A stretch of DNA of 64,000 nt from Candidatus Methylacidiphilales bacterium (GCA_033875315.1 JANRJG010000015.1:1-64000), one strand, 5' to 3'; numbered from the stretch's first letter, positions 7,306-15,730 are shown. Translations and numbers: made by a program. Notes: generated by a model from the sequence alone, not told the origin.

Positions 7306-7962
7306 TCAGTTCGCTTGTCGCAGGTCGAAACGGATGGGTTGGAGGGTGGTGGAAGGAACGGGAAGCCCGCCCAGTGTGGCCGGTTGGAAGCGGTAACGTT
7401 GGGCGGCCTTCATCGCCGCCCGGTCGAGCAGGGGATGGCCGGAGCTGCGCTGGACGCTGACCTCTTGGACGCTTCCGTCCGCGGTGATGGAAAGGCGCAG
7501 CAGGACCACGCCTTCCTGCCGCTGGCGCCGGGCTTGTTCGGGATAGGGTGGGGGCGTGTTGAGGTGGAACTGCGGACGGGGGACGGTGCGGACCCCTCCC
7601 GCGCCGCGGGTGGCCTCTTCCCCCGTGGCTGGGGTGGACTGGGCCGGGCGCTTTTCTGGTCTGGGTGTGGCCACAGGGGGCGGTTCCGGATCCGGCACGA
7701 TGACGGTGTTTTCTTCTTCGGGAACCACCGAACGGGAAACGGTGTCGGGCGGGGCGGGGGATTCCAACCAAACTTCCGCGCTCAAGGGAACCGGCCGGGC
7801 CGGACCGGCGGCGCCGCCGCTGCCCGGGTTCAGGGACAGCACCGGAGCTTGGATCAGCAGGGGCGATGCACCAAAAAAAAGAGCCAGATGGAGCAGGATC
7901 GAACCAGCTGCCGCGCACCAGGGCCGGGCTTGAAGCCCCTGCAGGCATTCCCGCATCGACAT
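7306..7962 (-). CDS. tonB: TonB-family energy transducer
   Basis: A 218-residue TonB: N-terminal membrane helix with the usual Ser and His (AAAGSILLHLALFFGASPLL, about 17-36), a proline-rich spacer (PEPPPVATPRPEKRP, about 92-106) and a C-terminal TonB domain (PPPYPEQARRQRQEGVVLLRLSITADG, then AAQRYRFQPA). It would carry the force generated by ExbB/ExbD to TonB-dependent receptors across the periplasm. It lies 5 bp from exbD, and a receptor gene is divergent from the operon, so a dedicated receptor partner is likely. ATG at 7962 or 7956 are both possible. Confidence 0.9.
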   Translation of the reverse strand: MSMRECLQGLQARPWCAAAGSILLHLALFFGASPLLIQAPVLSLNPGSGGAAGPARPVPLSAEVWLESPAPPDTVSRSVVPEEENTVIVPDPEPPPVATPRPEKRPAQSTPATGEEATRGAGGVRTVPRPQFHLNTPPPYPEQARRQRQEGVVLLRLSITADGSVQEVSVQRSSGHPLLDRAAMKAAQRYRFQPATLGGLPVPSTTLQPIRFDLRQAN

Positions 7963-7967
7963 CGCCC

Positions 7968-8384
7968 TCAGTCTGCTTTCTCCGTCCGGATGATCAATTT
8001 GACCAGGCCAAGACGGCGTGCTTCATCGAAGACCTCGACCACCCGACCGAACTCACACCCGTAGTCCGCCTCGACGATGAGGGTGGAATCGGGGGCGGTC
8101 TCCTTGAGTCCGGCCAAGCGCGCACTCAGGACGGTGCGGTCGACGGGCTCCCGGTTCCAGTGAAGGACCCCACGGGCATCGACCGAAACGGTCACCGTCA
8201 CCGGTTGGTCCGGCAGGGCGGCCGCCGAGCGGGCCTTCGGCAGGAGCAATTCGATGCCTTCCCCTTTCACCATGCTGAGCGATACCATCATGAAGGTGGC
8301 CAGGAGGAAAAACATGATGTCGATGAAAGGAATGATTTCCAGGCGGGGCCGACGGCCGTGGCGGGGGGATGGAATGGCGGGCAT
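7968..8384 (-). CDS. exbD: ExbD/TolR biopolymer transport protein
   Basis: A 138-residue ExbD-type protein: a short basic N-terminus, one membrane helix carrying the conserved Asp (IIPFIDIMFFLLATFMMVS, Asp at residue 22), and a periplasmic domain ending in LGLVKLIIRTEK. It forms the proton-driven stator with ExbB. It is the second gene of the operon; the 81-bp gap to exbB contains a short heptamer array. Confidence 0.92.
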   Translation of the reverse strand: MPAIPSPRHGRRPRLEIIPFIDIMFFLLATFMMVSLSMVKGEGIELLLPKARSAAALPDQPVTVTVSVDARGVLHWNREPVDRTVLSARLAGLKETAPDSTLIVEADYGCEFGRVVEVFDEARRLGLVKLIIRTEKAD

Positions 8385-8428
8385 CGGGATGGCGGAGTTT
8401 TTGGGGGTTGATTTCGGAGCCTATGAAG

Positions 8429-8449
8429 AAGAAACAAGAAACAAGAAAA
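8429..8449 (+). repeat. 7-bp tandem array in the exbB-exbD gap
   Basis: About three units of AAGAAAC between exbB and exbD on the plus strand, inside an A-rich run. It belongs to the same class of heptamer arrays as those at 5755 and 6197, with a different unit. Confidence 0.65.
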
Positions 8450-8465
8450 ACAAAAAGGCCCGGGC

Positions 8466-9080
8466 CTAGCCACCGCTGCGCGCTTTGACCACGAGCAATT
8501 CCAGATGGTTGGTGGCATCCTCCAGCCGGCGGCGGATGGTTTCCATGCGTGCGGTGAGGATATTGAGGGGGATGATGGCCACGATGGCCACACCCAGGCC
8601 GAAGGTCACCGCGATCAGGGATTCGGCGATGCCGCCCGTGATGGCGGACGTTTTCCCGGCCAGATCGGCGCCGCCGACGATGCCAAAGGCCCGGATCATG
8701 CCGATGACCGTGCCCAATAGGCCCAAGAGGGGGCCGAGGGTGACCGCCGTGTCGAGGACGACCAGACCACGATTGTACCGGTCGAGCTCGCGGCCGGCCG
8801 CTTGGAGGAGGGCATTGGATAAAGAGACATCACGGTGTTCCAAGCCGTAGGCCAGCACCCTCGCCAAGGGGTCGGAGGTGGTTTGGGCCTGGGTCGCAGC
8901 CTCGTCGAGGCGGCCTTTTTCGACCAAACCGAGGAGGGCCTCCACCGTCCCGGGTTGGCGCCGGCTGTGCTCCAAAAGAAGAAAAGCCAGCCGTTCCAGG
9001 ACCACCGCCCCGGTGACCAGAGAGAGCAGCAGAATGGGCCACATGATCGGCCCGCCTTTTAAAAACAATTCCATAGTCAT
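8466..9080 (-). CDS. exbB: ExbB/TolQ/MotA-family proton channel
   Basis: A 204-residue ExbB/TolQ protein with three membrane helices: about residues 11-30 (IMWPILLLSLVTGAVVLERL), 106-132 (LDTAVTLGPLLGLLGTVIGMIRAFG) and 141-172 (ITGGIAESLIAVTFGLGVAIVAIIPLN). The conserved TLGPLLGLLGTVIGM and GGIAESLIAT-like segments are present. It builds the proton channel that powers TonB. ATG at 9080 (MTMELF) is chosen over upstream codons because the longer frame runs back through the regulatory region into the receptor gene. First gene of the exbB-exbD-tonB-ompA-like operon. Confidence 0.92.
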   Translation of the reverse strand: MTMELFLKGGPIMWPILLLSLVTGAVVLERLAFLLLEHSRRQPGTVEALLGLVEKGRLDEAATQAQTTSDPLARVLAYGLEHRDVSLSNALLQAAGRELDRYNRGLVVLDTAVTLGPLLGLLGTVIGMIRAFGIVGGADLAGKTSAITGGIAESLIAVTFGLGVAIVAIIPLNILTARMETIRRRLEDATNHLELLVVKARSGG

Positions 9081-9090
9081 GATGTTTAAA

Positions 9091-9105
9091 TGAGATTCTA
9101 TCTCA
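9091..9105. promoter_or_regulatory. Operator-like palindrome 1 (TGAGATTCTATCTCA)
   Basis: A perfect 6-bp inverted repeat around TCT, placed between the divergent exbB and receptor genes. It shares TGAGA-N5-TCTC with a second site at 9129-9143. A 15-bp palindrome with TGAGA half-sites resembles Fur-family operators, which would fit control of iron-linked Ton genes; the protein that binds is not known. Confidence 0.5.
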
Positions 9106-9128
9106 AATAGTACTTGATTTATCGTTCT

Positions 9129-9143
9129 TGAGACGCAATCTCG
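9129..9143. promoter_or_regulatory. Operator-like palindrome 2 (TGAGACGCAATCTCG)
   Basis: Second TGAGA-N5-TCTC site, 38 bp from the first, one base short of perfect symmetry. It ends 7 bp before the receptor start codon, so binding there would also mask the ribosome-binding region; no good Shine-Dalgarno is visible. Confidence 0.45.
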
Positions 9144-9150
9144 CAAACGT

Positions 9151-11376
9151 ATGAAGATCCTTCCCCATTTCTTGATATGCGTCAAGGGCACTTTCGCCGT
9201 TTTTCTGATCACTGTTTTCTCCCTCGATGTGGGACGGATTTCCGCCGAGGTGACCGCCGCCGAAGGAAATTCGGGCCAGGCAGCCCTCCGCGAGCCTGTT
9301 TTGTTGGAGGGGGCGCAGATGCAGGAGGAAATCATCGTTCAGGCAGAATCGGAATACGACGCCCGGGTGCAGGATCGTTTTCTGCCTCCGGTGCAGGGGA
9401 CCAAGATCTACTCTGGCAAGAAAGCGTCGGTCTTGGATCTGGATGCCCTGCCCCAAGTGGTGGCCAACGATTACCGCCAGGCCTTGTCGTCGACCCCCGG
9501 CCTGCTCTACAGCGAGGAAAGCACCCCCCTGGTGAGTATCGGCTACCGGGGCATCGGCGACCCCCACCGGACCCAGTTCATGCAGGTTCTGAAAGACGGC
9601 GTGCCCATCCATGCCGACCCCTACGGCTATCCGGAAGCGTATTACACACCGCCCCTGGATGTGGTTGACCGTTTGGAATTCGTGCGTGGCGGCGGCGGAC
9701 TGATGTATGGCCCGCAGCCGGGGGGAGCCTTGAATTACGTCACCGCCATGCCGCGCACCGACCGGCCGTTTTCCGCCCGTAGCAGCCAGATCTTCGGCTC
9801 CGACGGATTGTACTCCACGTACAATTCGGTCGACGGCACCGTGGGACGGGTGGGTTACCTGGCCTACTACAACCACCGGGAAAGTGAGGGGTTCCGCTCG
9901 GCCAACAGCGACTATGTCCTGGATGGAGCGGCGGTGAAGTTCGTCATCGACGGGCAAACCGACACCCGATGGATATTCAACATGGACGCCTACGAGGAAG
10001 CACACGGCGAACCCGGAGGGCTGACCCTGGCGACCGGCCCGGGAACGGTGAACTACAATGCCGACCGTAACCAGGCCAGCCGTGAGTTCGACCGCTTCCA
10101 CCTGCGCCGCTATGTGCCATCCCTGGCCTTCGAGAAAGATTTCAGCGAAGAAACCCGCCTGGAAGTGCGGACCTGGGGCGGCTATTACGAACGCGGCAGC
10201 CGCCGCCAACGTGGCGGAGGATTCGGCACGGTCCCCACCGGTGCCGCGGCGCTGACCAACGACATCGAACTGCAGGAATTCTTCACCTGGGGCTTGGATG
10301 GAAGGGTGGCCCACGACTGGCAGGCCTGGGGCGGGAATCACACATTCTCCGGGGGCTTCACCACCTACTTTTCCCATTCACCCCGCACCGACCGCCGGGG
10401 CGGCAGTCCGGATGCCACCGAAGGCTTCCTCCGCCGCGATGCCCACCGGGGGACGGCCAGTGGCGCCGTCTTTGTGGAAAACCGTTTTGTCTTCGGTTCG
10501 CTGTCCCTGACACCCGGCATCCGGGTCGAGCAATTGCACCAGCGCGTGCTCTCCCGGCAGGTTGTGGCCCCCGTGTCCTCCCGCGAGGAACACCAGGACG
10601 AGACCGTTCCCCTGCTGGCCCTGGGCCTGGCCTATGACACCGGTAGAGACACAGAAGTTTACGCCAACGTTTCCCAAAGCTACCGTCCGGTGATCTTCAC
10701 CGAGGCCCTGAGTCCCGATCCGACCACCGTGGTGGCGGGCGACATCGAGTCGGGGAACAGCTGGACCTACGAGGTCGGTTGGCGGGGCACACCGGTGTCC
10801 TGGGCGCAGTGGGACACCAGCCTTTTCCTGATCGACCTCGACAACAAATACGGCACGGTCACCGTGGGTGGCGTGAACACGATCACCAGTGTGGGCCGGG
10901 CGATCAATTACGGTTGGGATGCCGCGGTGGAAATCGATCTGATCGGGCTCTACGACCAATGGCAACAGGATGATCTGGGTGCGCGGGCCGGCAAAATCAG
11001 CCTCTATGCCAACAGCACGCTCATGAGTTCGGAAATCCACGGGGGGGTTTCCGACGGGAAAGACCCGCAATACGCCCCGGACGCTTCCTTGCGCGGCGGG
11101 GTCATCTATCGGTGGCAGGACCGGGCCAAGGTGGCCTTCCTCGGAACCTGGGTCGGTGAACACTTTGCCAACGATTCGGAAACCGCCAACCGGCACATTC
11201 CCGCCTACATGGTCTGGGATCTGACCGCGGAAGTGAATGTCTACCGGGACCACGTCTCACTCCTTGGAGGCGTCAAAAATCTGCTGGACGAGGACTACTA
11301 CGCGCGCATCCGTGGCGACGGGATCGACCCGGCCTATGGGCGCAATTTCTACGTCGGCTTGAAGCTGCAATACTGA
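9151..11376 (+). CDS. TonB-dependent outer-membrane receptor (FecA-like)
   Basis: A 741-residue receptor. An N-terminal signal sequence (to about residue 32) is followed by a TonB-box-like EEIIVQA (59-65), a plug domain at about 90-200 (YRQALSSTPGLLYSEE, VSIGYRGIG, RLEFVRGGGGLMYGPQPGGALNYVT) and a 22-strand-type barrel ending in the aromatic VGLKLQY expected for outer-membrane insertion. The plug sequence and FGxVPTGAAALTN region resemble ferric-citrate/siderophore receptors, but the ligand is not certain. It is divergent from exbB over a 70-bp region with two matching palindromes, suggesting joint control with its own Ton motor. Confidence 0.9.
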   Translation: MKILPHFLICVKGTFAVFLITVFSLDVGRISAEVTAAEGNSGQAALREPVLLEGAQMQEEIIVQAESEYDARVQDRFLPPVQGTKIYSGKKASVLDLDALPQVVANDYRQALSSTPGLLYSEESTPLVSIGYRGIGDPHRTQFMQVLKDGVPIHADPYGYPEAYYTPPLDVVDRLEFVRGGGGLMYGPQPGGALNYVTAMPRTDRPFSARSSQIFGSDGLYSTYNSVDGTVGRVGYLAYYNHRESEGFRSANSDYVLDGAAVKFVIDGQTDTRWIFNMDAYEEAHGEPGGLTLATGPGTVNYNADRNQASREFDRFHLRRYVPSLAFEKDFSEETRLEVRTWGGYYERGSRRQRGGGFGTVPTGAAALTNDIELQEFFTWGLDGRVAHDWQAWGGNHTFSGGFTTYFSHSPRTDRRGGSPDATEGFLRRDAHRGTASGAVFVENRFVFGSLSLTPGIRVEQLHQRVLSRQVVAPVSSREEHQDETVPLLALGLAYDTGRDTEVYANVSQSYRPVIFTEALSPDPTTVVAGDIESGNSWTYEVGWRGTPVSWAQWDTSLFLIDLDNKYGTVTVGGVNTITSVGRAINYGWDAAVEIDLIGLYDQWQQDDLGARAGKISLYANSTLMSSEIHGGVSDGKDPQYAPDASLRGGVIYRWQDRAKVAFLGTWVGEHFANDSETANRHIPAYMVWDLTAEVNVYRDHVSLLGGVKNLLDEDYYARIRGDGIDPAYGRNFYVGLKLQY

Positions 11377-11494
11377 GGAAGGGAAAGGCCTTTTTCACCA
11401 CAAAGGCGCGAAGAGCACGAAGAGAAGGCTGCTTTATTGTAGACGGGGATTCCCATCCCCGTGGCTCGTTCAGATCTCGTTGCTCTTACTCGAT

Positions 11495-11529
11495 CTCGTG
11501 CTCGTTCTCTCCAATTCAGAGAGCACGAG
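11495..11529. repeat. Inverted repeat in a CTCGTN hexamer tract
   Basis: CTCGTGCTC at 11495-11503 pairs perfectly with GAGCACGAG at 11521-11529. The surrounding DNA is a degenerate 6-bp tract (CTCGTT, GCTCTT, ACTCGA, TCTCGT) that changes strand at the centre. A related GAGAAC/GAGATC hexamer tract is at 25709-25741. Confidence 0.6.
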
Positions 11530-11588
11530 AATGAGAACGAGTGCGAGAACAGTGGCAGATTAAATGCAAAATTCTCTAACAACCACGG

Positions 11589-11610
11589 CCTACGGCATGA
11601 CAGTTGGATT
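11589..11610 (-). repeat. 22-bp dispersed repeat, copy 2
   Basis: Matches 140-161 in reverse orientation at 21 of 22 positions. Confidence 0.7.
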
Positions 11611-11722
11611 CAGCATCACCGAATAGTGAACAAAAGAAATAGCCGCCCAACCCCTTTCTTTCTCCGTGTCCTCTGTGCCCTCTGTGGTTAGCCAACTGCA
11701 TACTCACGGCTAAAAGCGGTCC

Positions 11723-14131
11723 TCACTCGCGATAATCCGGGAAGCGCTTCCGCAATTCGAGCAACTTGGCATCGGCCTCGGTGGTCATGCCGGCCAGACG
11801 CTGGGCTTTCTCCGCCCGCCAGAGGGCGCGTGGCGTCAGAAGCGGGTCATCCATCAGCAGGGCCAGCGTGGCGTAGTATTTCGCCGCGTCCACGTAGTTC
11901 CGCCGGCCCATGGCGATGTCGCCCAGGAGCAGGCGACCGCGGGCGTTGAATTCGCCCTCGGGATTCTGGCGCAGGATTTGTTCGGCCAGGGTCTGGGCGT
12001 CATCGAAGCGGGCCGCCCCGATCAGGGCCTGGGCCAGGGGTTCGAGGACGGTGCTGCGGTTGGCTTCCTCGGGGAAGTCGAGCCGGAACTGGTTCCATTC
12101 CTTGATGGCGGCACCATGGTTCTGGATTTTGGACATGAGCAGGGCCAGTCCGAGTTGCGAACGCTTGCGCTGGGCCGGATCCTTGCTGGCGGCCAGGACG
12201 ATGCGGTAATAAACAGCCCCCGAACCCGGGTCATCGCCCTTGGCCAGTTCCTGGCCCAACCATTCGTAAACCGACAAAGCCACCGCCGGTGCCTTGGGGT
12301 TTTTCTGTCGCCAGGCATCGTAGGCCTCCACTTCCGTGCGCAGGCCGGGCAGGTCGGCCCGCAGCAAGGCCAGCCGGATCAACTGTTGGGTGGCCGGCCC
12401 GAAGTAACGCGCCGCATCCAGTTTGCGTGCCGCCTCCCAATTCGGCCGCGAAGCCTGGTCATCACCCAGTTGCTGGATGGCCCCGGCCAGCAGGTAATGG
12501 GCCTCCGGGGTGTTGGCGCTGTTGGGGAATTCCTTCAAATGGGCCTGGAGCAGGGAACGCATGGGGGCGAGCTTGCCCAGGCTTCCGGCCAGCAGGGCCG
12601 TCTGCCAGAGCGTGTTTTCGCGGTCTGCATCCTTGGGGAAATCCTGCACTCGGGCCGTCCAGGATGTGAAGGCGGCCTCGGGGTCCTTGTCACGCAGGGC
12701 GGCCTGTCCCTGCATCCAGAGCGCACTGCTGCGCAGGGAGGTCTTGGGAAAATCAGCCAGAAGCCGGTCGAAGGCCTTGCGGGCCTGGGGCCAGTCGCCC
12801 AGTCCGAGTGCGGCACGCCCCCACCGGAAGAGAACACCCTCGCGAACGACGGATTGCAGGGCGGCAAAGGCCTCCGTTTGCCCGGCCAGGTCGGCCAACA
12901 TCGGGGTGCAGGTTTTGAAGTCGCCACGGTCGAAAAAGGCCTCGGCCCGCAAAAGCTGGACGGTGGGCCGCCGGGTGGAATTGGGGAAGCCGCCGAGAAA
13001 GCGCGCGGTTTCCGGGACCAGGTCGGGGTTGTTTTGCCCGCGCAGGATGAGGATGCGGGCCCAGACCGCCGATTCCGCCATTGGATCGTTGGGAAATTCC
13101 TTGAGGAAGAAGTCGTATGCCTCCAACGCGGCCTGATCCTGTTTGGTGAGACGGGTGGACTCCGCCACCAGGAACAGGACCTGCGCGCGGGAAGCCTCGG
13201 GAAAGGCCGGTCGCACTTCGCGGTAGATTTCCAGCAGGCGGGCATGGTCGCCGGCGGCGAAGGCCGACTGGAGCAGGCCCAGGTGCGCCAGTTGTCTCCA
13301 GAAGTCGGGGGCGTTGGTTTTGCGGACGACTTCAAAGTTGGCCGCGGCCTCGCGCCAGGCGCCCGAGGCGTAGGCCAGATTGCCCGCACGGACGCCGGCC
13401 TCGGCCCGGAGGGCCGGGTCGCCGGTCCGGGCCAGGACCTCCTTGAAGGCCTGGCTGGCGATGGAGCTTTTCCCTTCGCTGGCCGCGAGCGTCCCCTGCT
13501 TCAAGCGTGCGTAATCGGCGTAGGGGTGTTCTTTCTTCTCCCGCACCAGGGCCTCGATGTTGGGACGGGCGAGGGCCAGGTCCTTGAGATTGTCGGCGGC
13601 CAGGACGGCCAGATAATGCGCGCGGAGTTGGAGTTCGCGCTCCGAGGCCGTCGCTCCGTCCTGCAGGGCGGGCAGCGCTTCCTTCCAACGGGCCTCGGCG
13701 GCCAGCATTTCGCCTTCAAGCAGGCGGGAAGGCGGTCGCCAGGGGGAGCCGGAGGCGGGGTATTGCTTCTGGCGCAGGGCCAGGGTGTTTCGGGCCTCCT
13801 CGAAGCGGCCCAGTTGGCGGTAACAGGAGGCGATTCGGAACAGGGCCTCCTCGGCACGATCACCCTGGCCGTGATAGCGCAGGACGTCTTCGTAGAGGAG
13901 GAGGGCGCGGCCCGGGTCCTTGGACTTCTCGAAGGAAAGCCCCTGCCCGATCAACTGGTCGGCGGCGGGCTGGAGATCCTCCAGGTTCAGAATCTGGGGG
14001 GTGGGCTCTGGGGCTGGGCGGGCTGCCTGGGCGTAGGTGGAAGGGGGGCAAAGGCAGATGGAAACGGGCGGTGAAAGGACCCCGACGAGAACCAAGGCCG
14101 AAGCTGCCGATCGCTTCTGGGTGCCGCGCAT
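11723..14131 (-). CDS. Exported TPR-repeat protein
   Basis: An 802-residue protein with a signal peptide (cleavage likely after AQA at 34-36) and then tetratricopeptide-like helical repeats along its whole length, for example EEALFRIASCYRQLGRFEEARNTL near 94-117 and RGRLLLGDIAMGRRNYVDAAKYYATLALL near the C-terminus. TPR solenoids are protein-binding scaffolds; there is no catalytic motif and no lipobox cysteine at the cleavage site. Its closeness to the Ton genes, and the frequency with which large periplasmic TPR proteins accompany such modules, suggests an envelope role related to YbgF/CpoB-like partners. The partner is inference. Confidence 0.8.
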   Translation of the reverse strand: MRGTQKRSAASALVLVGVLSPPVSICLCPPSTYAQAARPAPEPTPQILNLEDLQPAADQLIGQGLSFEKSKDPGRALLLYEDVLRYHGQGDRAEEALFRIASCYRQLGRFEEARNTLALRQKQYPASGSPWRPPSRLLEGEMLAAEARWKEALPALQDGATASERELQLRAHYLAVLAADNLKDLALARPNIEALVREKKEHPYADYARLKQGTLAASEGKSSIASQAFKEVLARTGDPALRAEAGVRAGNLAYASGAWREAAANFEVVRKTNAPDFWRQLAHLGLLQSAFAAGDHARLLEIYREVRPAFPEASRAQVLFLVAESTRLTKQDQAALEAYDFFLKEFPNDPMAESAVWARILILRGQNNPDLVPETARFLGGFPNSTRRPTVQLLRAEAFFDRGDFKTCTPMLADLAGQTEAFAALQSVVREGVLFRWGRAALGLGDWPQARKAFDRLLADFPKTSLRSSALWMQGQAALRDKDPEAAFTSWTARVQDFPKDADRENTLWQTALLAGSLGKLAPMRSLLQAHLKEFPNSANTPEAHYLLAGAIQQLGDDQASRPNWEAARKLDAARYFGPATQQLIRLALLRADLPGLRTEVEAYDAWRQKNPKAPAVALSVYEWLGQELAKGDDPGSGAVYYRIVLAASKDPAQRKRSQLGLALLMSKIQNHGAAIKEWNQFRLDFPEEANRSTVLEPLAQALIGAARFDDAQTLAEQILRQNPEGEFNARGRLLLGDIAMGRRNYVDAAKYYATLALLMDDPLLTPRALWRAEKAQRLAGMTTEADAKLLELRKRFPDYRE

Positions 14132-14324
14132 GGGGGTCAGACTACCATAGACACCCGGCCCGGGTCATATGAAAAGCCATGCATCAATCAACCTAATGGC
14201 CTTGCCCGCCCTGTTCGATTGAATTACGCTCCCCCCATAGCTCCGCAAGAATGTCACACAAATGCAACATTCGGGCTTTAATGCATCGCAAAATTGACTT
14301 TGTGCATACACGGTTCAACCGCTT

Positions 14325-15065
14325 ATGAAGAGCGAACGTGGAATAGCGAATAGCGGAAGTTCAGGCATAACGTCCGGCCCTCGGTGCCCTTGCCGGACGT
14401 CCTTTCCGCCATCTGCCATCCGCCGTCCGTCATCTGCCTTCACTCTGATCGAGTTGTTGGTGGTGGTCGGGATCATCGCCATCCTGCTGGCCCTCACCAT
14501 CCCCTCGATCACCGGACTGGCGGGATCGGCGGGCCGTAAGGGGGCGGTCAACGTTTTGCTGAACACCTTCGAACAGGCCCGGGCCTATGCCCTGGAGGGC
14601 AGCGTCAACACCTACGTCGGATTTGCCGACAAGAACTTTCCCGAGGAAGCCATGCGCTACCGGGCGTTCATCGTGTTTCGGGAGAAGACGGATGACGACC
14701 CGGCCGGCACGGGCGAGTATGTGCCTTTGACGAAATGGGAAACGCTTCCCAAAACCATCAGCTTCAAGAGCGAGAACCAGTCCCTGCTGGCGGACTATTA
14801 TCTGGCTTTGACCGACACATCCGTTCCTCGCCTGTCCTCGGGTGCGCAACTCCCCGTTCTGGCCTTCAATCCCAGCGGGGCCATCCAATCATTGCACACC
14901 ACTGCGAGGCTGCGGGTGTTTCTTTACGAGGGCTATTTTCTCAACAATCAGGACAACTTCGTCCGGCAAGCGGCTTTCCAGCGCTCCTCGAGCGGCTTGT
15001 TTGAATGCATCACCTTTTCCCGGTTCACCGGCCGCGCCCAAGTGGATGTGACGACGACACAATGA
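14325..15065 (+). CDS. Prepilin-like protein, Verru_Chthon cassette D type (GspH-like)
   Basis: A 246-residue type IV prepilin-like protein. The processing site is SSA^FTLIELLVVVGIIAILLAL with Glu5 of the mature protein intact, followed by a hydrophobic helix and a soluble head (YALEGSVNTYVGFADKNFPEEAMRYRAFIVF). The head pattern and place as first of four cassette genes match cassette protein D and resemble GspH/FimT minor pseudopilins. The leader is unusually long (about 38 residues) and is translated from repeats: GAATAGC twice at 14341-14355 and five heptamers at 14406-14440. No good ribosome-binding site precedes the ATG at 14325, so a later start cannot be excluded. The next gene overlaps by 4 bp. 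Confidence 0.82.
   Translation: MKSERGIANSGSSGITSGPRCPCRTSFPPSAIRRPSSAFTLIELLVVVGIIAILLALTIPSITGLAGSAGRKGAVNVLLNTFEQARAYALEGSVNTYVGFADKNFPEEAMRYRAFIVFREKTDDDPAGTGEYVPLTKWETLPKTISFKSENQSLLADYYLALTDTSVPRLSSGAQLPVLAFNPSGAIQSLHTTARLRVFLYEGYFLNNQDNFVRQAAFQRSSSGLFECITFSRFTGRAQVDVTTTQ
14341..14355 (+). repeat. GAATAGC heptamer, two units, in prepilin leader
   Basis: GAATAGC GAATAGC G, within the first codons of the prepilin D gene. Short, but the same 7-bp period as the longer arrays in this window. Confidence 0.5.
14406..14440 (+). repeat. 7-bp tandem array encoding part of a prepilin leader
   Basis: Five units: CCGCCAT, CTGCCAT, CCGCCGT, CCGTCAT, CTGCCTT. It is in frame with the prepilin gene and is translated PPSAIRRPSSA, directly before the FTLIE processing site. 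Confidence 0.85.
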
Positions 15066-15730
15066 CTACAAGTTTTCCGTTTTCAGTTCCCGGTTTTCAG
15101 TTCGCCGGAACAGGGCGTCGCGTCGTTTTCCAAAACGGGAAACAAAGCAGTCGCGCCGCCTTCACACTGATCGAAATCGCCGTTTCGATGGCCATCATGT
15201 CCTTTGCCTTGGTGGGCATACTGGGCTTGTTTCCCGTGGCCTTGGATACCGCACGGGACAGCAAGGCGGAGACACAGATCGGATTATTGGCCCGCAGGAT
15301 TGAGTCCGACCTTCGCACAAGCCAGCACTGGCAGATCAGTTCCGGGAACGGCAGCCAGACCCTCGATTGGTCAGGTGAAGTATTCAACTCCCCCAATCTG
15401 GATGACGTGGACGATCCACAAAAATACACGCGCATCACGTTCAGTTGCAGTTTGAATGGCACCGCATCACAAAAAGCTCCCGATGCTTATCTGGCCTACA
15501 GTCTGAATGACGATCTGGATTTGCAACCAAAAGGCACCCCGGTCAGCGCAACTGATTACTCAAACGGCCAGGCCGGGGCCGGTTATCTGGCCCGAGTCCG
15601 CACCGAGTACAATCCCGCAGCCTTCCCGGGCATGGTCTGTGTCCTGGTCGACTTGTCCGTGCCTGGTTCGGTCAAGGAATCGGATCGGCGAACCTACACC
15701 TTTTTCACCCTCCTTGGACGACGCCAATGA
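15062..15730 (+). CDS. Prepilin-like protein, Verru_Chthon cassette B type (GspI-like)
   Basis: A 222-residue prepilin-like protein with processing site RAA^FTLIEIAVSMAIMSFALVG, Glu5 present. The helix followed by GLFPVALDTARDSKAETQIGLLARRI resembles GspI/PilV minor pseudopilins, and the order in the cluster fits cassette protein B. The start overlaps the previous stop (ATGA). As in the first cassette gene, the leader (about 33 residues) is long and partly read from a heptamer array at 15071-15105. Likely membrane-inserted and processed by a prepilin peptidase encoded elsewhere. Confidence 0.83.
   Translation: MTTSFPFSVPGFQFAGTGRRVVFQNGKQSSRAAFTLIEIAVSMAIMSFALVGILGLFPVALDTARDSKAETQIGLLARRIESDLRTSQHWQISSGNGSQTLDWSGEVFNSPNLDDVDDPQKYTRITFSCSLNGTASQKAPDAYLAYSLNDDLDLQPKGTPVSATDYSNGQAGAGYLARVRTEYNPAAFPGMVCVLVDLSVPGSVKESDRRTYTFFTLLGRRQ
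15071..15105 (+). repeat. 7-bp tandem array encoding part of the second prepilin leader
   Basis: Five units: AGTTTTC, CGTTTTC, AGTTCCC, GGTTTTC, AGTTCGC. In frame; it encodes residues of SFPFSVPGFQFAG just after the start codon. The unit differs from the one in the upstream leader, so the two arrays arose independently. Confidence 0.85.

Larger units (their letters stand above)
11377..11722. other. Repeat-filled intergenic region
   Basis: No gene is seen between the convergent receptor and TPR genes. Outer imperfect inverted arms lie at 11394-11424 (ACCACAAAGGCGCGAAGAGC) and 11654-11691 (GTCCTCTGTGCCCTCTGTGG), the dispersed palindrome family seen in several gaps. Between them are a hexamer-like CTCGTT/CTCGTG tract with a perfect 9-bp inverted repeat (11495-11503 with 11521-11529) and a copy of a 22-bp repeat at 11589-11610. 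No clear terminator was found. Confidence 0.7.
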
